Shown: in pieces, positions 1-8,709 of the stretch
Position numbering within the stretch: the first letter of the stretch is position 1
Layout of the letters: each line of letters starts with the position of its first letter
Assembly: GCA_008638215.1 (NCBI GenBank)
Contig: VTPN01000001.1
Coordinates: 1 to 64,000, forward strand
Origin: Pelagibacteraceae bacterium
GTDB taxonomy: Bacteria > Pseudomonadota > Alphaproteobacteria > HIMB59
Length of the DNA stretch: 64,000 nucleotides
Direction: 5' to 3'
Made by a program: the position numbers and the translations under genes
The notes under the pieces: generated by a model
What the model saw: only the letters and a program-made list of their open reading frames with translations
Told to the model about the DNA's origin: nothing
Database searches by the model: none

Positions 1-1
1 T

Positions 2-865
2 GATATTGCCCGAGAAAAAGGTGTAAAAAAAATTGGACCTTATATGGTCACTCGAACTATGTCCTCGACAAACTCTGCCACTCTGGCTACTCCGTTTGGA
101 ATAAAAGGAGTGAATTACTCGATCAGTTCAGCCTGTTCTACGAGTTTGCACTGTATTGGTAATGCATATGATTTAATTCGCCATGGCCAACAAGAAATTG
201 TATTTGCAGGTGGCGGTGAGGAAACTCATTGGACTATGTCTATTTTGTTTGATGCAATGGGTGCTCTTTCGAGCAAGTATAATGATACGCCCGAAATAGC
301 CTCCCGCGCTTATGATGCAAATCGAGATGGGTTTGTTATTGGTGGAGGTGCAGGTGTTTTGGTTGTGGAAAGTCTAGATAGCGCCAAGTCTCGAGGGGCT
401 AATATTATCGCCGAAATTCAAGGTTTTGGTCAAACATCTGATGGACATGATATGGTTCAACCCTCTGGCGAAGGGGCTGTACGATGCATGCAAATGGCCA
501 TTCAAGGTCGCCCCGTTGATTATATTAATGCCCACGGAACTTCTACACCGGTAGGGGATATGATTGAGCTTAAAGGGATCCGAGAAGTTTTTGGGAATAA
601 CGTTCCTCCAATCAGCTCTACGAAATCGTTAACAGGACACTCTTTAGGAGCGACGGGTGTTCAAGAAGCGGTGTACTCGTTGTTGATGATGGAAAATAAC
701 TTTATGGTGGAATCTGCTAATATTTCTAATTTAGATGAACAAGCAGAGGGAATGAATATTCTCAGAGAAAATAAAAATGATGTCACAATTAATTCTATTC
801 TCTCCAATAGTTTCGGTTTTGGTGGGACTAATGCCTCAATTTATATAACCAGCTTCAATGACTAA
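2..865 (+). CDS. fabB: 3-oxoacyl-ACP synthase I (FabB), 5' partial
   Basis: Beta-ketoacyl-ACP synthase, which elongates acyl-ACP with malonyl-ACP in type II fatty acid synthesis in the cytoplasm. The frame is open from base 2, so the N-terminal part lies outside the window. The three catalytic residues are visible: the nucleophilic Cys in SSACSTSLH, the first His in [11 protein letters not shown] and the second His in [12 protein letters not shown]. The C-terminal glycine-rich loop GFGGTNAS is also present. The stop codon overlaps the fabI start by 8 bases, so the two are translationally coupled. In alphaproteobacteria fabB usually follows fabA, supporting FabB over FabF, but sequence alone does not fully separate FabB from FabF here. 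Confidence 0.9.
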   Translation, partial: DIAREKGVKKIGPYMVTRTMSSTNSATLATPFGIKGVNYSISSACSTSLHCIGNAYDLIRHGQQEIVFAGGGEETHWTMSILFDAMGALSSKYNDTPEIASRAYDANRDGFVIGGGAGVLVVESLDSAKSRGANIIAEIQGFGQTSDGHDMVQPSGEGAVRCMQMAIQGRPVDYINAHGTSTPVGDMIELKGIREVFGNNVPPISSTKSLTGHSLGATGVQEAVYSLLMMENNFMVESANISNLDEQAEGMNILRENKNDVTINSILSNSFGFGGTNASIYITSFND

Positions 866-1643
866 AGTTTTAGAAGGAAAAAAGGGACTTGTAGTTGGGA
901 TTGCCAACGATCACTCCATTGCTTGGGGAATTGCTAAATGTTTACATGAAGAAGGTGCCAGCATGTACCTTACTTATCAAAATGATTCCATCAAAAAAAG
1001 AGTAGAACCTCTATCACAAAAAATTAATTGTCTCGGCATTATGCCTTGCGATGTTTCGGATACTTCTTCACTAGAAAGTGTACGTGATGGCATGAAGGAT
1101 AATATCGATTTTTTTGTTCATGCGGTTGCGTATTCTGATAAAAATGAACTCTCTGGAAAATATCTTCATACCACTAAAGATAATTTTTTAAAAACACTTC
1201 ATATTTCTGCATACTCTTTAACAGAAATGCTTCGTATTTTTTCTCCAAAAATTAATGACAATGCTTCGGTAATGGCGCTCACATATTATGGCTCCACACG
1301 CTATATGCAGAGCTATAATGTAATGGGTGTAGCTAAAGCCGCTTTAGAGACGTCAATTAAATATCTCGCTGTAGATATGGGCGATCGAGGAATACGTGTT
1401 AATGCCATTTCTGCCGGTCCAATGAGAACTTTGGCAGGCGCGGTCATCAACAAGTCCCGACAAATATATAACTACACCATAAATAATTCCCCTATTAAAA
1501 AACCCCTCACTTTAGATGATATTGGTAAGTCTTCTGTTTATCTAATGAGCGATTTATCGAAAGGTGTTACGGGGGAAATTTTATACGTGGATAACGGTTA
1601 TAATAAAGTTGGAATGAGCGTTCAGGATTTAGCGGGCGTATAA
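858..1643 (+). CDS. fabI: Enoyl-ACP reductase (NADH), FabI
   Basis: Enoyl-[acyl-carrier-protein] reductase of the short-chain dehydrogenase superfamily, catalysing the last reduction of each fatty acid elongation cycle. It is 261 residues, the normal FabI length. The N-terminal nucleotide-binding segment [17 protein letters not shown] is the divergent Rossmann motif of FabI. The catalytic Tyr-x6-Lys lies at Tyr153 and Lys160 (YNVMGVAK), with the second family tyrosine at Tyr143. The ATG at 858 sits inside the fabB 3' end (8-base overlap), so the pair is one transcription unit. The last 22 bases overlap the convergent helicase gene on the other strand. Confidence 0.95.
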   Translation: MTKVLEGKKGLVVGIANDHSIAWGIAKCLHEEGASMYLTYQNDSIKKRVEPLSQKINCLGIMPCDVSDTSSLESVRDGMKDNIDFFVHAVAYSDKNELSGKYLHTTKDNFLKTLHISAYSLTEMLRIFSPKINDNASVMALTYYGSTRYMQSYNVMGVAKAALETSIKYLAVDMGDRGIRVNAISAGPMRTLAGAVINKSRQIYNYTINNSPIKKPLTLDDIGKSSVYLMSDLSKGVTGEILYVDNGYNKVGMSVQDLAGV

Positions 1644-2833
1644 TTTTTTTTATTAGTTTTTTTTCTTCCCGATTTAAAAGTCATTTTATGAAATTTTTTA
1701 AATGATTTTTTTACTTTTTTTCGTCTAGAATCTGTCTGTCTTTTTGGGGCTTCCGCATTTGGATTCAATAATTTTTCAATTAGGTACCAATTTTTTTGAT
1801 CAGCAGGTGTGAGGAACGTTAAAGCACTTCCTTTAGCTCCTGCTCTCGCTGTTCTTCCAATTCGGTGGATATAATCCTCGGGGTTTTGGGGAATATCATA
1901 ATTAATTACATGTTCAATCAGAGGAATATCTAATCCTCGAGCGGCTACATCAGTGGCGACCAAAATTTGGAATTGGTTTTTTCTAAATTTCATTAAAACT
2001 TTTTCTCTTTTTGTTTGTCTTAAATCACCGTGAATGGCTTCTGCATTAAGTTTGTCTTTTCGAAGTTGCAGGGCAATTTTATCAGCACTTCTTTTAGTTT
2101 TTACAAAAAGGACAATGGAGCCAGTTCGCTCTAAAAGCTCTATTTTTAATTGATCATATTTTTCCTTTTGGCTAATATTTCGAACTTCTTGGGTGATATT
2201 GACGATAGGAGAGTTTTCTTTTCCCGCATTAATTCTTTCCGGTTTATTTAAAAACTTCTGAGCTAAGTCAGATATATTTTTAGGAAGGGTGGCTGAAAAT
2301 AATAAAGTTTGATGGCTCGGTAATTTTTCAATAATTGCTTTGATGTCTTCTAAAAATCCCATATCCAACATTCTGTCGGTCTCATCTAGAACAAGAAAAT
2401 CAAAATGTTTTAAATTCAAACTTTTACGCTTCAAATGATCTTTCATACGACCAGGCGTTCCCACAACAAGTCTGGCATTTTTTAATTGTTTTAATTGTTT
2501 TTGAATGGGGTCTCCGCCTATCAACAAGGCAGCATTTAATAAGTTGTCTTTAGAGGTTAGACTTTTTAAAGCAGTTAATACTTGTAACGCGAGTTCTCTC
2601 GTTGGGGTTAAGATTAAGGCGCCACTTTCTTTATTCAATGCCAAATGATTTACTAAAGGAATACCAAATGCAAAAGTTTTACCGGTACCTGTTTGGGCGG
2701 TTCCAAGCAAATCTCTTCCCTCTACAGCTAAAGGAATTGAGAGTAATTGTATAGGAGTAGGCTCTGATAAATTTAAATTTTTAAGTGCGTTCAATATAGG
2801 AGATGTAAGGTTAAAGTCAGAAAATTTTTTCAT
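1622..2833 (-). CDS. DEAD-box ATP-dependent RNA helicase (RhlE-like)
   Basis: ATP-dependent RNA helicase of the DEAD-box family, probably acting in ribosome assembly or mRNA decay. The 403 residues carry the Q motif (PTPIQ), motif I AQTGTGKT (46-53), motif Ia PTRELA, TPGR, motif II, motif III SAT, and the C-terminal RecA domain ending in HRIGRTAR. Motif II reads DETD (150-153) instead of DEAD; the flanking VLDETDRMLDMGF is otherwise RhlE-like. The last 40 residues form a lysine-rich basic tail, usual in RhlE-type proteins for RNA binding. It is monocistronic, converges on fabI with a 22-base overlap, and lies 204 bases downstream of pnp. RhlE is the best match, but RhlB or DeaD-like roles cannot be excluded. 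Confidence 0.88.
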   Translation of the reverse strand: MKKFSDFNLTSPILNALKNLNLSEPTPIQLLSIPLAVEGRDLLGTAQTGTGKTFAFGIPLVNHLALNKESGALILTPTRELALQVLTALKSLTSKDNLLNAALLIGGDPIQKQLKQLKNARLVVGTPGRMKDHLKRKSLNLKHFDFLVLDETDRMLDMGFLEDIKAIIEKLPSHQTLLFSATLPKNISDLAQKFLNKPERINAGKENSPIVNITQEVRNISQKEKYDQLKIELLERTGSIVLFVKTKRSADKIALQLRKDKLNAEAIHGDLRQTKREKVLMKFRKNQFQILVATDVAARGLDIPLIEHVINYDIPQNPEDYIHRIGRTARAGAKGSALTFLTPADQKNWYLIEKLLNPNAEAPKRQTDSRRKKVKKSFKKFHKMTFKSGRKKTNKKNYTPAKS

Positions 2834-2997
2834 ATATGTTGGGGGTGTGTTGGGAGTTCGACCTATTGGATTAGATCTAGTATCATAGAATAAGGTTTTA
2901 ACCTAATTAATAATACTCGAGCTATTTGAGTTCAATTCTAAAAAAAAGGTTATAGCTTGCCAGCAAGATACTTTCATCCATTTTGTTGAAATTTTGG

Positions 2998-3025
2998 GCA
3001 GCACAAACAATATTGTCTGCGCTGC
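2998..3025 (-). terminator. Hairpin 3' of pnp (no U-tract)
   Basis: About 13 bases after the pnp stop the minus strand can fold into an 11-bp stem (outer GCAGC/GCTGC, two G-U wobbles, loop AATATT). No T-run follows directly. It may be an mRNA 3' stabiliser or processing site rather than an intrinsic terminator. A T7 run follows about 50 bases further along the transcript. Confidence 0.4.
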
Positions 3026-3037
3026 TAATAAATTTAT

Positions 3038-5101
3038 TTAGACTTCTTTCATGCTGAGCTTGACTTTGCCCGCACGATCCACATCGAGTACTTTGACTTG
3101 AACTTCTTGGCCTTCGGATAAAACATCAGAAACGTTCTCAACTCTTTTTTGAGAGATTTGAGAGACGTGTAAAAGTCCATCACGAGCGCCCATAAAATTA
3201 ACAAAAGCACCAAACTCAACGATTTTGACAACTTTACCAGTATAGACTTTGCCCACTTCCGGTTCTGCTACAATGTCTTCCACCATCTTTTTGGCAATAT
3301 TAATTGACTCTTCGTTGCTAGAAGCAATTTTCACTATTCCGTCATCATTGACTTCCAATTTTGCACCGGAGACTTCAACGATATTTTTAATCACCTTACC
3401 GCCAGAACCAATCACATCTTTGATTTTGGCTTTATCAATCGTGATAGAGATAATTTGAGGAGCATGCTTCGAGAACTTAGATCTCGTCTCTGAAATAGCT
3501 TCATTCATAATACCAATGATATGCTTTCTTCCTCCAGATGCCTGGTTAAGAGCAATTTCCATAATCTCTTTAGTGATACTTGTAATTTTAATATCCATTT
3601 GAAGAGAGGTAATACCATCCATGGTACCTGCCACTTTAAAATCCATATCTCCTAAGTGATCTTCGTCTCCAAGGATATCGCTTAAAACAACAAAGTCATC
3701 GCCTTCTTTAATTAAGCCCATTGCAATACCACCAATATGTTTTTTAATCGGAACGCCTGCTGCCATTAAAGCCAGAGAGGAACCACATACGGTCGCCATG
3801 GAACTCGAACCATTTGACTCGGTAATCTCTGATACTAAACGAAGTGTGTAAGGAAAATCTTCTTTCTTGGGCAACATCGGGTGAACCGCACGCCAAGCAA
3901 GTTTACCGTGACCAATTTCTCTTCTACCTGTAGCACCCATTCTTCCAACCTCTCCCACAGAATAGGGAGGAAAGTTATAATGCAACATAAAATGTTGTTT
4001 ATGCATGGGATCTAGGGAATCAATCATCTGCTCATCATCGCCTGTACCTAAAGTAGTCACCACTAAGGCCTGCGTTTCTCCTCTAGTAAATAAACTAGAG
4101 CCATGAGCTCGAGGAAGAATGTCTAACTCGCAAGTAATTTGTCTGACTTCATCCAATTTTCGACCATCAATACGGCTTTTGTTTTTAATGATATCCCCTC
4201 GGACTACATCTTTTTCAATATCTTTAATAATGGTAGTAGCGGCTAAAACTTGGTCATCCTCAACATTTTCAATAATTGACGATCTAATTGCAGTTAGCTT
4301 TTGGCTTCTTTCTTGTTTATCTACAAGGCCATAAGCCTCACGGATAGGATCTGCGATTTTTGCGGCAATGTCTTTTTGAAGACCTTCATAAAATTCAGGA
4401 AGTCCTGGAACGTCAAAAGGTTTGATCTCTGTTTTGCTAGCAAAGACATGAGCTTCTTTAATAAAATTTTGATAAAAATCATGACCAAAATTCACCGCTT
4501 CTAGCATCGTGCTTTCAGGAAGCTCTTGGGCTTCTGACTCCACCATTAATACGCCTTCTTCAGTTCCTGCCACAATGAGATCTAATTTTGAATTTTCCAT
4601 CTCTTCAATAGTTGGATTAGCTACAAGTTGATCGTCGATGTACCCTACTCGAGCAGCACCAAGTGTACCAGCAACCGGAAGACCGGAAATAGCAAGCGCT
4701 GCGCCCGTGGCGTACATGGCGATTACATCTGGGTCAACAGATCCATCATAAGATAAGACTGTAAGCGTGACTTGTGTTTCATTTTTAAAATTTTTATGAA
4801 ATAGAGGCCTAATAGGTCTATCAATTAAACGACTTGTGAGTGTTTCTCTTTCAGTCGGTCTTGCCTCTCTTTTAAAAAAACCTCCAGGAATTTTTCCTGA
4901 GGCATAGTATTTTTCCTGATAATTAACTGTTAGTGGAAAAAAATCGATATCAGGTTTTTGCGTCTTAGCAGCACAGATATTTGCCATCACCATGGTTTCC
5001 CCACAAGTGACAACAACAGATGCGTCTGCCTGTTTTGCAATTCGATTAGTTTCTAGTGTGATTTGTTGGTTTCCCAACGTAAAAGTATGTTCTATTTTCA
5101 T
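3038..5101 (-). CDS. pnp: Polyribonucleotide nucleotidyltransferase (PNPase)
   Basis: Phosphorolytic 3'-5' exoribonuclease of the RNA degradosome, converting RNA and phosphate to nucleoside diphosphates. The 687 residues show the full domain order: first RNase PH domain (from [22 protein letters not shown]), an all-alpha linker, a second catalytic RNase PH domain with the acidic motif [16 protein letters not shown], then a KH domain ([12 protein letters not shown]) and a C-terminal S1 domain ([19 protein letters not shown]). The length matches the family. An SD-like GAGGAAG lies just ahead of the ATG. It is the last gene of the nusA-infB-rbfA-truB-rpsO-pnp cluster, 37 bases after rpsO, the classical rpsO-pnp order. 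Confidence 0.97.
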   Translation of the reverse strand: MKIEHTFTLGNQQITLETNRIAKQADASVVVTCGETMVMANICAAKTQKPDIDFFPLTVNYQEKYYASGKIPGGFFKREARPTERETLTSRLIDRPIRPLFHKNFKNETQVTLTVLSYDGSVDPDVIAMYATGAALAISGLPVAGTLGAARVGYIDDQLVANPTIEEMENSKLDLIVAGTEEGVLMVESEAQELPESTMLEAVNFGHDFYQNFIKEAHVFASKTEIKPFDVPGLPEFYEGLQKDIAAKIADPIREAYGLVDKQERSQKLTAIRSSIIENVEDDQVLAATTIIKDIEKDVVRGDIIKNKSRIDGRKLDEVRQITCELDILPRAHGSSLFTRGETQALVVTTLGTGDDEQMIDSLDPMHKQHFMLHYNFPPYSVGEVGRMGATGRREIGHGKLAWRAVHPMLPKKEDFPYTLRLVSEITESNGSSSMATVCGSSLALMAAGVPIKKHIGGIAMGLIKEGDDFVVLSDILGDEDHLGDMDFKVAGTMDGITSLQMDIKITSITKEIMEIALNQASGGRKHIIGIMNEAISETRSKFSKHAPQIISITIDKAKIKDVIGSGGKVIKNIVEVSGAKLEVNDDGIVKIASSNEESINIAKKMVEDIVAEPEVGKVYTGKVVKIVEFGAFVNFMGARDGLLHVSQISQKRVENVSDVLSEGQEVQVKVLDVDRAGKVKLSMKEV

Positions 5102-5138
5102 CTTCCTCTTTTCTACTTATAACACTAATAAAAAAGTA

Positions 5139-5393
5139 TTACTTTTTTCTTAGATTTAATTTGTCTGCTACTTCTGTGTACTTTCCTACATTCCTCTTCT
5201 TTAAATACGCCATCAATCTATTTCTTTTACCAACCATCATCAGCAGACCTCTTCGAGAATGAAAATCTTTCTTATGTATTTTGATATGTTCTGTTAACAG
5301 ATTAATTTTCTTTGTGAGAAAAAAAATTTGGGACTCTGGCGAACCAGTGTCGTTTTCAGCACGTGCAATATCGTTTATTTGTATTTCCGACAT
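5139..5393 (-). CDS. rpsO: 30S ribosomal protein S15
   Basis: Small-subunit ribosomal protein S15, a primary 16S rRNA binder. The 84 residues contain the family signature [43 protein letters not shown] (quoted in part) and a basic C-terminus. A longer frame with an ATG at 5420 exists, but the start at 5393 is preferred: AAAGGAG lies 5 bases upstream and the extra nine residues have no S15 counterpart. The protein is about five residues shorter at the N-terminus than the 89-residue E. coli form. It sits between truB and pnp in the conserved order. Confidence 0.95.
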   Translation of the reverse strand: MSEIQINDIARAENDTGSPESQIFFLTKKINLLTEHIKIHKKDFHSRRGLLMMVGKRNRLMAYLKKRNVGKYTEVADKLNLRKK

Positions 5394-5441
5394 CAATACT
5401 CCTTTCAAAGTAAACATCATTTGTCCAGGATGTCGCCCAGA

Positions 5442-6137
5442 TCAAATGGTAATCAAGTGGCTATGTAAATCATGTATGCTTGAAAATGCAAGAATTTTCT
5501 CAAAATTTACTGATTGCTCTATGGAAAAACTTCCAATTTTCAGTCTTTTTATCATTTCGGCATATCCCAGCTCTCCAAGAGATGATGCTAATTCTGCAGC
5601 AAAAGCTCGGACATAAAAACCAGTTTGACATTCCAGCTGTAGATGAATTGTTGAAGGGGTCATCGATAGAATTTTAATTGAATGAAGAGCAACCGATTTA
5701 AATCGCTCTTCAATTGCTTGATTATTTCTTGCTAATTCATAAAAATTTTTTCCAGAGAGTTTATGAGCAGAAAAATTGGGAATACGTTGTTGATAGGTTC
5801 CAATAAATTGGCGCAGGTTATTACGATAATTTAAAGGGTCATTTGAAATATCTTGCATCGCAGAATATCGACCTTCAGCATCTAGCGTAGGGGTAGTTGC
5901 TCCCAAACGAATTTGTACCTCGTAAATTTTAGAGGCTGAATGAATTTGGGGAATAAGCTTTGTTGCTTTATTTAAAGCAATCAATAAAAGCCCCGATGCT
6001 AACGGATCAAGGGTTCCAGCAAAGCCAATTTTATTAAATTGATATAAAAATTTTAATTTTCTTACTACTCCAAATGACTCTACTCCCTGAGGTTTATTGA
6101 CGACTAGCCAGCCACTATGTGGAAAATTTGTTTTCAC
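5442..6137 (-). CDS. truB: tRNA pseudouridine(55) synthase TruB
   Basis: Pseudouridine synthase that makes pseudouridine 55 in the T-loop of tRNAs. The catalytic aspartate is Asp44 in GFAGTLDPLASGLLL, and the N-terminal motif GWLVVNKPQG is typical of TruB. The protein has 231 residues, against about 300 in many bacteria. The frame ends soon after the catalytic fold (CQTGFYVRAFAAELASSLG), so the C-terminal PUA-type domain is absent or much reduced. It begins with GTG. It lies between the micro-ORF/hairpin region and rpsO, the normal TruB-RpsO order. Confidence 0.92.
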   Translation of the reverse strand: MKTNFPHSGWLVVNKPQGVESFGVVRKLKFLYQFNKIGFAGTLDPLASGLLLIALNKATKLIPQIHSASKIYEVQIRLGATTPTLDAEGRYSAMQDISNDPLNYRNNLRQFIGTYQQRIPNFSAHKLSGKNFYELARNNQAIEERFKSVALHSIKILSMTPSTIHLQLECQTGFYVRAFAAELASSLGELGYAEMIKRLKIGSFSIEQSVNFEKILAFSSIHDLHSHLITI

Positions 6138-6159
6138 TCAAAATGATCTTAGTTTGATA

Positions 6160-6199
6160 TTTTGGTCACCGAAAGTTTTTTTTCCTTTCGGTGCCAAAA
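6160..6199 (-). other. Strong hairpin in the truB 5' region
   Basis: On the minus strand TTTTGG-CACCGAAAG pairs with CTTTCGGTG-A-CCAAAA, a 15-bp helix with one bulged A and a 9-base loop GAAAAAAAA. It lies 22 bases after the micro-ORF stop and ends about 22 bases before the truB GTG. There is no U-tract on either strand, so it is not a canonical intrinsic terminator. It may be an RNase III or processing site, a stabiliser, or part of a leader-peptide control element. Confidence 0.6.
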
Positions 6200-6221
6200 A
6201 GTAATTATTGACGGGCTTTAG

Positions 6222-6263
6222 TTACTTTTTTTTAGTACTTGGCTTTTTTGTATCTTTTGCCAT
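6222..6263 (-). CDS. Putative 13-residue lysine-rich micro-ORF
   Basis: A 13-codon frame, MAKDTKKPSTKKK then TAA, lies between rbfA and truB. The reason to call it is its ribosome binding site: AAAGGAGAAC is placed 7 bases before the ATG, one of the best in the window, whereas truB and rbfA start with GTG behind weak sites. Six of 13 residues are lysine. It could be a leader peptide controlling truB-rpsO-pnp together with the hairpin at 6160-6199, or a very small basic protein. I do not recognise a family. Such a short frame could also arise by chance in A-rich DNA, so confidence is moderate. Confidence 0.4.
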   Translation of the reverse strand: MAKDTKKPSTKKK

Positions 6264-6288
6264 TTTCGTTCTCCTTTGAACAAATTGT

Positions 6289-6307
6289 AGTGCTGATTCT
6301 GAGCACT
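6289..6307 (-). other. Small hairpin between rbfA and micro-ORF
   Basis: AGTGCT and AGCACT form a 6-bp stem with a 7-base loop about 30 bases after the rbfA stop and 26 bases before the micro-ORF start. No U-tract follows, so this is only a candidate mRNA structure. Confidence 0.3.
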
Positions 6308-6338
6308 TGTATAAATGTTATACCCGTTTATTAAATTA

Positions 6339-6686
6339 TCAAGATAGGGAGTCTAAAATATTTTGAACTTTTAAGGAGTCACTAAAAGTTTGGTCAAACC
6401 AAAGCGAAACCCTAGGGGTATACTTTGTTGTCAAAGACTTCGCAAGGAGGTCCTGAATAGAATGTTGATAAGCTTTTTTAAACAAATCAAATTCACTCGG
6501 AGAAATATTATGAATTAAAAAAATTTTAGCATGGCGGAGATCTTTACTAACTTTAACCGAGGTAATCTCTAACCGCAGGGAGGGGAATTTGCTAAGATAA
6601 TCGCGATGGGTAACTAAGTATTCAGAAACTAATTTTTTAATCGAAAGTTCAACTTTTTGAGTTCGAAAACTAGGCTTATTATCCAC
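6339..6686 (-). CDS. rbfA: Ribosome-binding factor A
   Basis: 30S assembly and cold-shock factor with a single KH-like domain that binds near helix 1 of 16S rRNA. The 115 residues fit the family, with the N-terminal pattern RTQKVELSIKKLVSEYL and the core LEITSVKVSKDLRHAKIFL. It starts with GTG at 6686, only 2 bases after the infB stop, so the two are probably translationally coupled. After rbfA comes a gap of about 200 bases with the micro-ORF and hairpins, then truB. Confidence 0.92.
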   Translation of the reverse strand: MDNKPSFRTQKVELSIKKLVSEYLVTHRDYLSKFPSLRLEITSVKVSKDLRHAKIFLIHNISPSEFDLFKKAYQHSIQDLLAKSLTTKYTPRVSLWFDQTFSDSLKVQNILDSLS

Positions 6687-6688
6687 CT

Positions 6689-8698
6689 TTAGAGTTCTTT
6701 TTTGACTTCCTTGGTTATATAAAACTCGATTTCATCTTTCACTAAAATGTCCGAGTAATCCTTAAAAGATATACCACATTCATAGTTTTCGCGTACTTCT
6801 CTTACATCATCTTTAAAGCGCTTGAGTGATCCCACTTCTCCTTCGTGGATAATCTTACCTTGACGAACCAGTCTTATTTTAGCGGAATTGGAAACAAATC
6901 CATTGGTAACAAAACAACCAGCAATTGTACCTAATTTTGATGAGCTAAAGGTATCACGAACTTCTGCATGACCGATAATTTCTTCTTTAGTATCCGGGGT
7001 TAAAAGACCTGATAGCATTTTTTTCATATCATCAAGTAATTCATAAATTATAGAGTAATAACGGATATCAACTTTATCTCTTTTAGCGATAGTACGTGCT
7101 TGAGGGATAGCGCGAATATTAAAACCTATCACAATCCCTTGAGCCGAATTAGCCAAGCTCACGTCGCTTTCGTTAATTGCTCCAATGGCATTATGGATAA
7201 CATTAATTTTTACTTCGTCGTTTCCAACTTTCTCTAAGGAGGCAACAATCGCTTCTAGAGATCCTTGCACGTCCGCTTTGACAATAATAGGTAACTTCTT
7301 TGCCTCCCCTTTGGAAACATTTGCCATCATTTCTTCGAGTGATGATTTTTTTACTGAAGCCGTATTTTCTAATTTTTTTTGTTCCTTCACTTTTTCAGTA
7401 ATATCTTTAGCTGATTCTTCACTTGGCATTACATACATGATGTCTCCTGCTAAAGGCACGGAGTCAAAACCTAAAACTTCTACAGGCATTCCTGGAGGAG
7501 CTGTCTTAACTCTTTTTCCTTCTTCATCAAGAAGGGCGCGAACACGACCAAAAGCAGAACCACACGTAAAGTGATCTCCCTCTTTTAATGTTCCGTTTTT
7601 AATAATGACAGTAGCCACTGAGCCTTTACCGGTTTCTATTTTTGATTCAACAACAATAGCTTCGGCTAATTTGTTATGCTCTACGTTGAGATCTAAAATT
7701 TCAATTTGAAGAAGAATATTATCCAATAATTTATCAAGGTTCGTTTTTTTAACAGCTGAAATTTCAGTTTCTAGGACATCCCCGCTATAGCTTTCGACAA
7801 CTACCTCATGGCTTAGCAAATCATTTCGAACGATATTAGGATCGACATCGGGTAAATCCATTTTATTAATTGCAAGAATAATAGGAACTTTTGCTGCTTT
7901 TGCATGAGAAATGGCTTCAATTGTTTGAGGTTTCACACTGTCATTAGCGGCCACTACTAAAACAACCACATCCGTTAAGTTAGCGCCCCGAGAACGAATA
8001 TTGGAGAATGCGGCATGACCGGGGGTATCAAGAAAAGTAATAGGGTTGTTTTTGTGTTGAATTTGGTAAGCGCCGATGTGCTGCGTAATCCCCCCTGACT
8101 CTCCGGCAGTTACATTAGTATTTCTTAATGCATCTAAAAGGGAAGTTTTTCCATGATCAACATGGCCCATCACTGTGACAATCGGAGGTCGAGCCTTGAT
8201 ATCTGAATTTGTTGATTTTTGATAATTAGCAATTTCATCTTTTAAACTAATTGCTTCTTCTCTTTTGGGAGTGTGGCCAAATTCTGTAACAATCAACTCG
8301 GCAGTATCGCCGTCAATATATTGATTGGCCGTCGCCATAACTCCGCTTTTCATCAACGCCTTCACAACGTCACCTGTTTTTTCAGACATACGGCTGGCTA
8401 ATTCCTGAATAGAAATTTTAACAGGAATCACAACTTCACGGACAATTTTTTGTGAACTGGTTAAATTAGGTTTAAATTTTTTATTTTGTTTTTCGCGATT
8501 TCTTTTGGTTTTGGCCAGACTCGGCATCTTTTCATAATCCGGTTCCTCATCTAAAATATTATTGACAGAAATTGAAGACAGCTTTTTTTGAAATGCTGTC
8601 GTATTTAAAGTTAGCTTTTTACGAGGCGCGGCCGCAGCCGGAGTAACTGTAGCGGGACTTTTTGGAGGGGTTGAGGGAGTCTTGTTATCTTTGGTCAT
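6689..8698 (-). CDS. infB: Translation initiation factor IF-2
   Basis: GTPase that delivers initiator fMet-tRNA to the 30S subunit. The 669 residues comprise a short basic Lys/Pro/Ala-rich N-terminal region (1-90), an IF2-N domain (about 91-145), and the GTPase with G1 GHVDHGKT at 178-185, G3 DTPGHAAF and G4 NKMD. Domain II, the IF-2 linker helix and the C2 domain (ending KDEIEFYITKEVKKEL) follow. It is clearly shorter than the roughly 890-residue E. coli alpha form because the N-terminal extension is reduced, in keeping with a streamlined genome. It lies 11 bases after nusA; the usual ylxR gene between nusA and infB is missing. Confidence 0.97.
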   Translation of the reverse strand: MTKDNKTPSTPPKSPATVTPAAAAPRKKLTLNTTAFQKKLSSISVNNILDEEPDYEKMPSLAKTKRNREKQNKKFKPNLTSSQKIVREVVIPVKISIQELASRMSEKTGDVVKALMKSGVMATANQYIDGDTAELIVTEFGHTPKREEAISLKDEIANYQKSTNSDIKARPPIVTVMGHVDHGKTSLLDALRNTNVTAGESGGITQHIGAYQIQHKNNPITFLDTPGHAAFSNIRSRGANLTDVVVLVVAANDSVKPQTIEAISHAKAAKVPIILAINKMDLPDVDPNIVRNDLLSHEVVVESYSGDVLETEISAVKKTNLDKLLDNILLQIEILDLNVEHNKLAEAIVVESKIETGKGSVATVIIKNGTLKEGDHFTCGSAFGRVRALLDEEGKRVKTAPPGMPVEVLGFDSVPLAGDIMYVMPSEESAKDITEKVKEQKKLENTASVKKSSLEEMMANVSKGEAKKLPIIVKADVQGSLEAIVASLEKVGNDEVKINVIHNAIGAINESDVSLANSAQGIVIGFNIRAIPQARTIAKRDKVDIRYYSIIYELLDDMKKMLSGLLTPDTKEEIIGHAEVRDTFSSSKLGTIAGCFVTNGFVSNSAKIRLVRQGKIIHEGEVGSLKRFKDDVREVRENYECGISFKDYSDILVKDEIEFYITKEVKKEL

Positions 8699-8709
8699 AA
8701 ATATAATTC

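Noticed and set aside
2944-2967. Intrinsic terminator for pnp at a CTTG/CAAG stem
   Set aside because: The stem is only 4-5 bp and the T-run is separated from it by about nine bases.
5391-5420. Longer N-terminus for ribosomal protein S15
   Set aside because: The start at 5393 has an AAAGGAG site and matches S15; the nine extra residues have no family counterpart.
7185-7574. 129-codon frame antisense to infB
   Set aside because: Lies entirely inside a conserved gene on the other strand with no domain or SD; a shadow of infB codon use. The same holds for the other long antisense frames in pnp, pstC, lnt, phnY and glnD.
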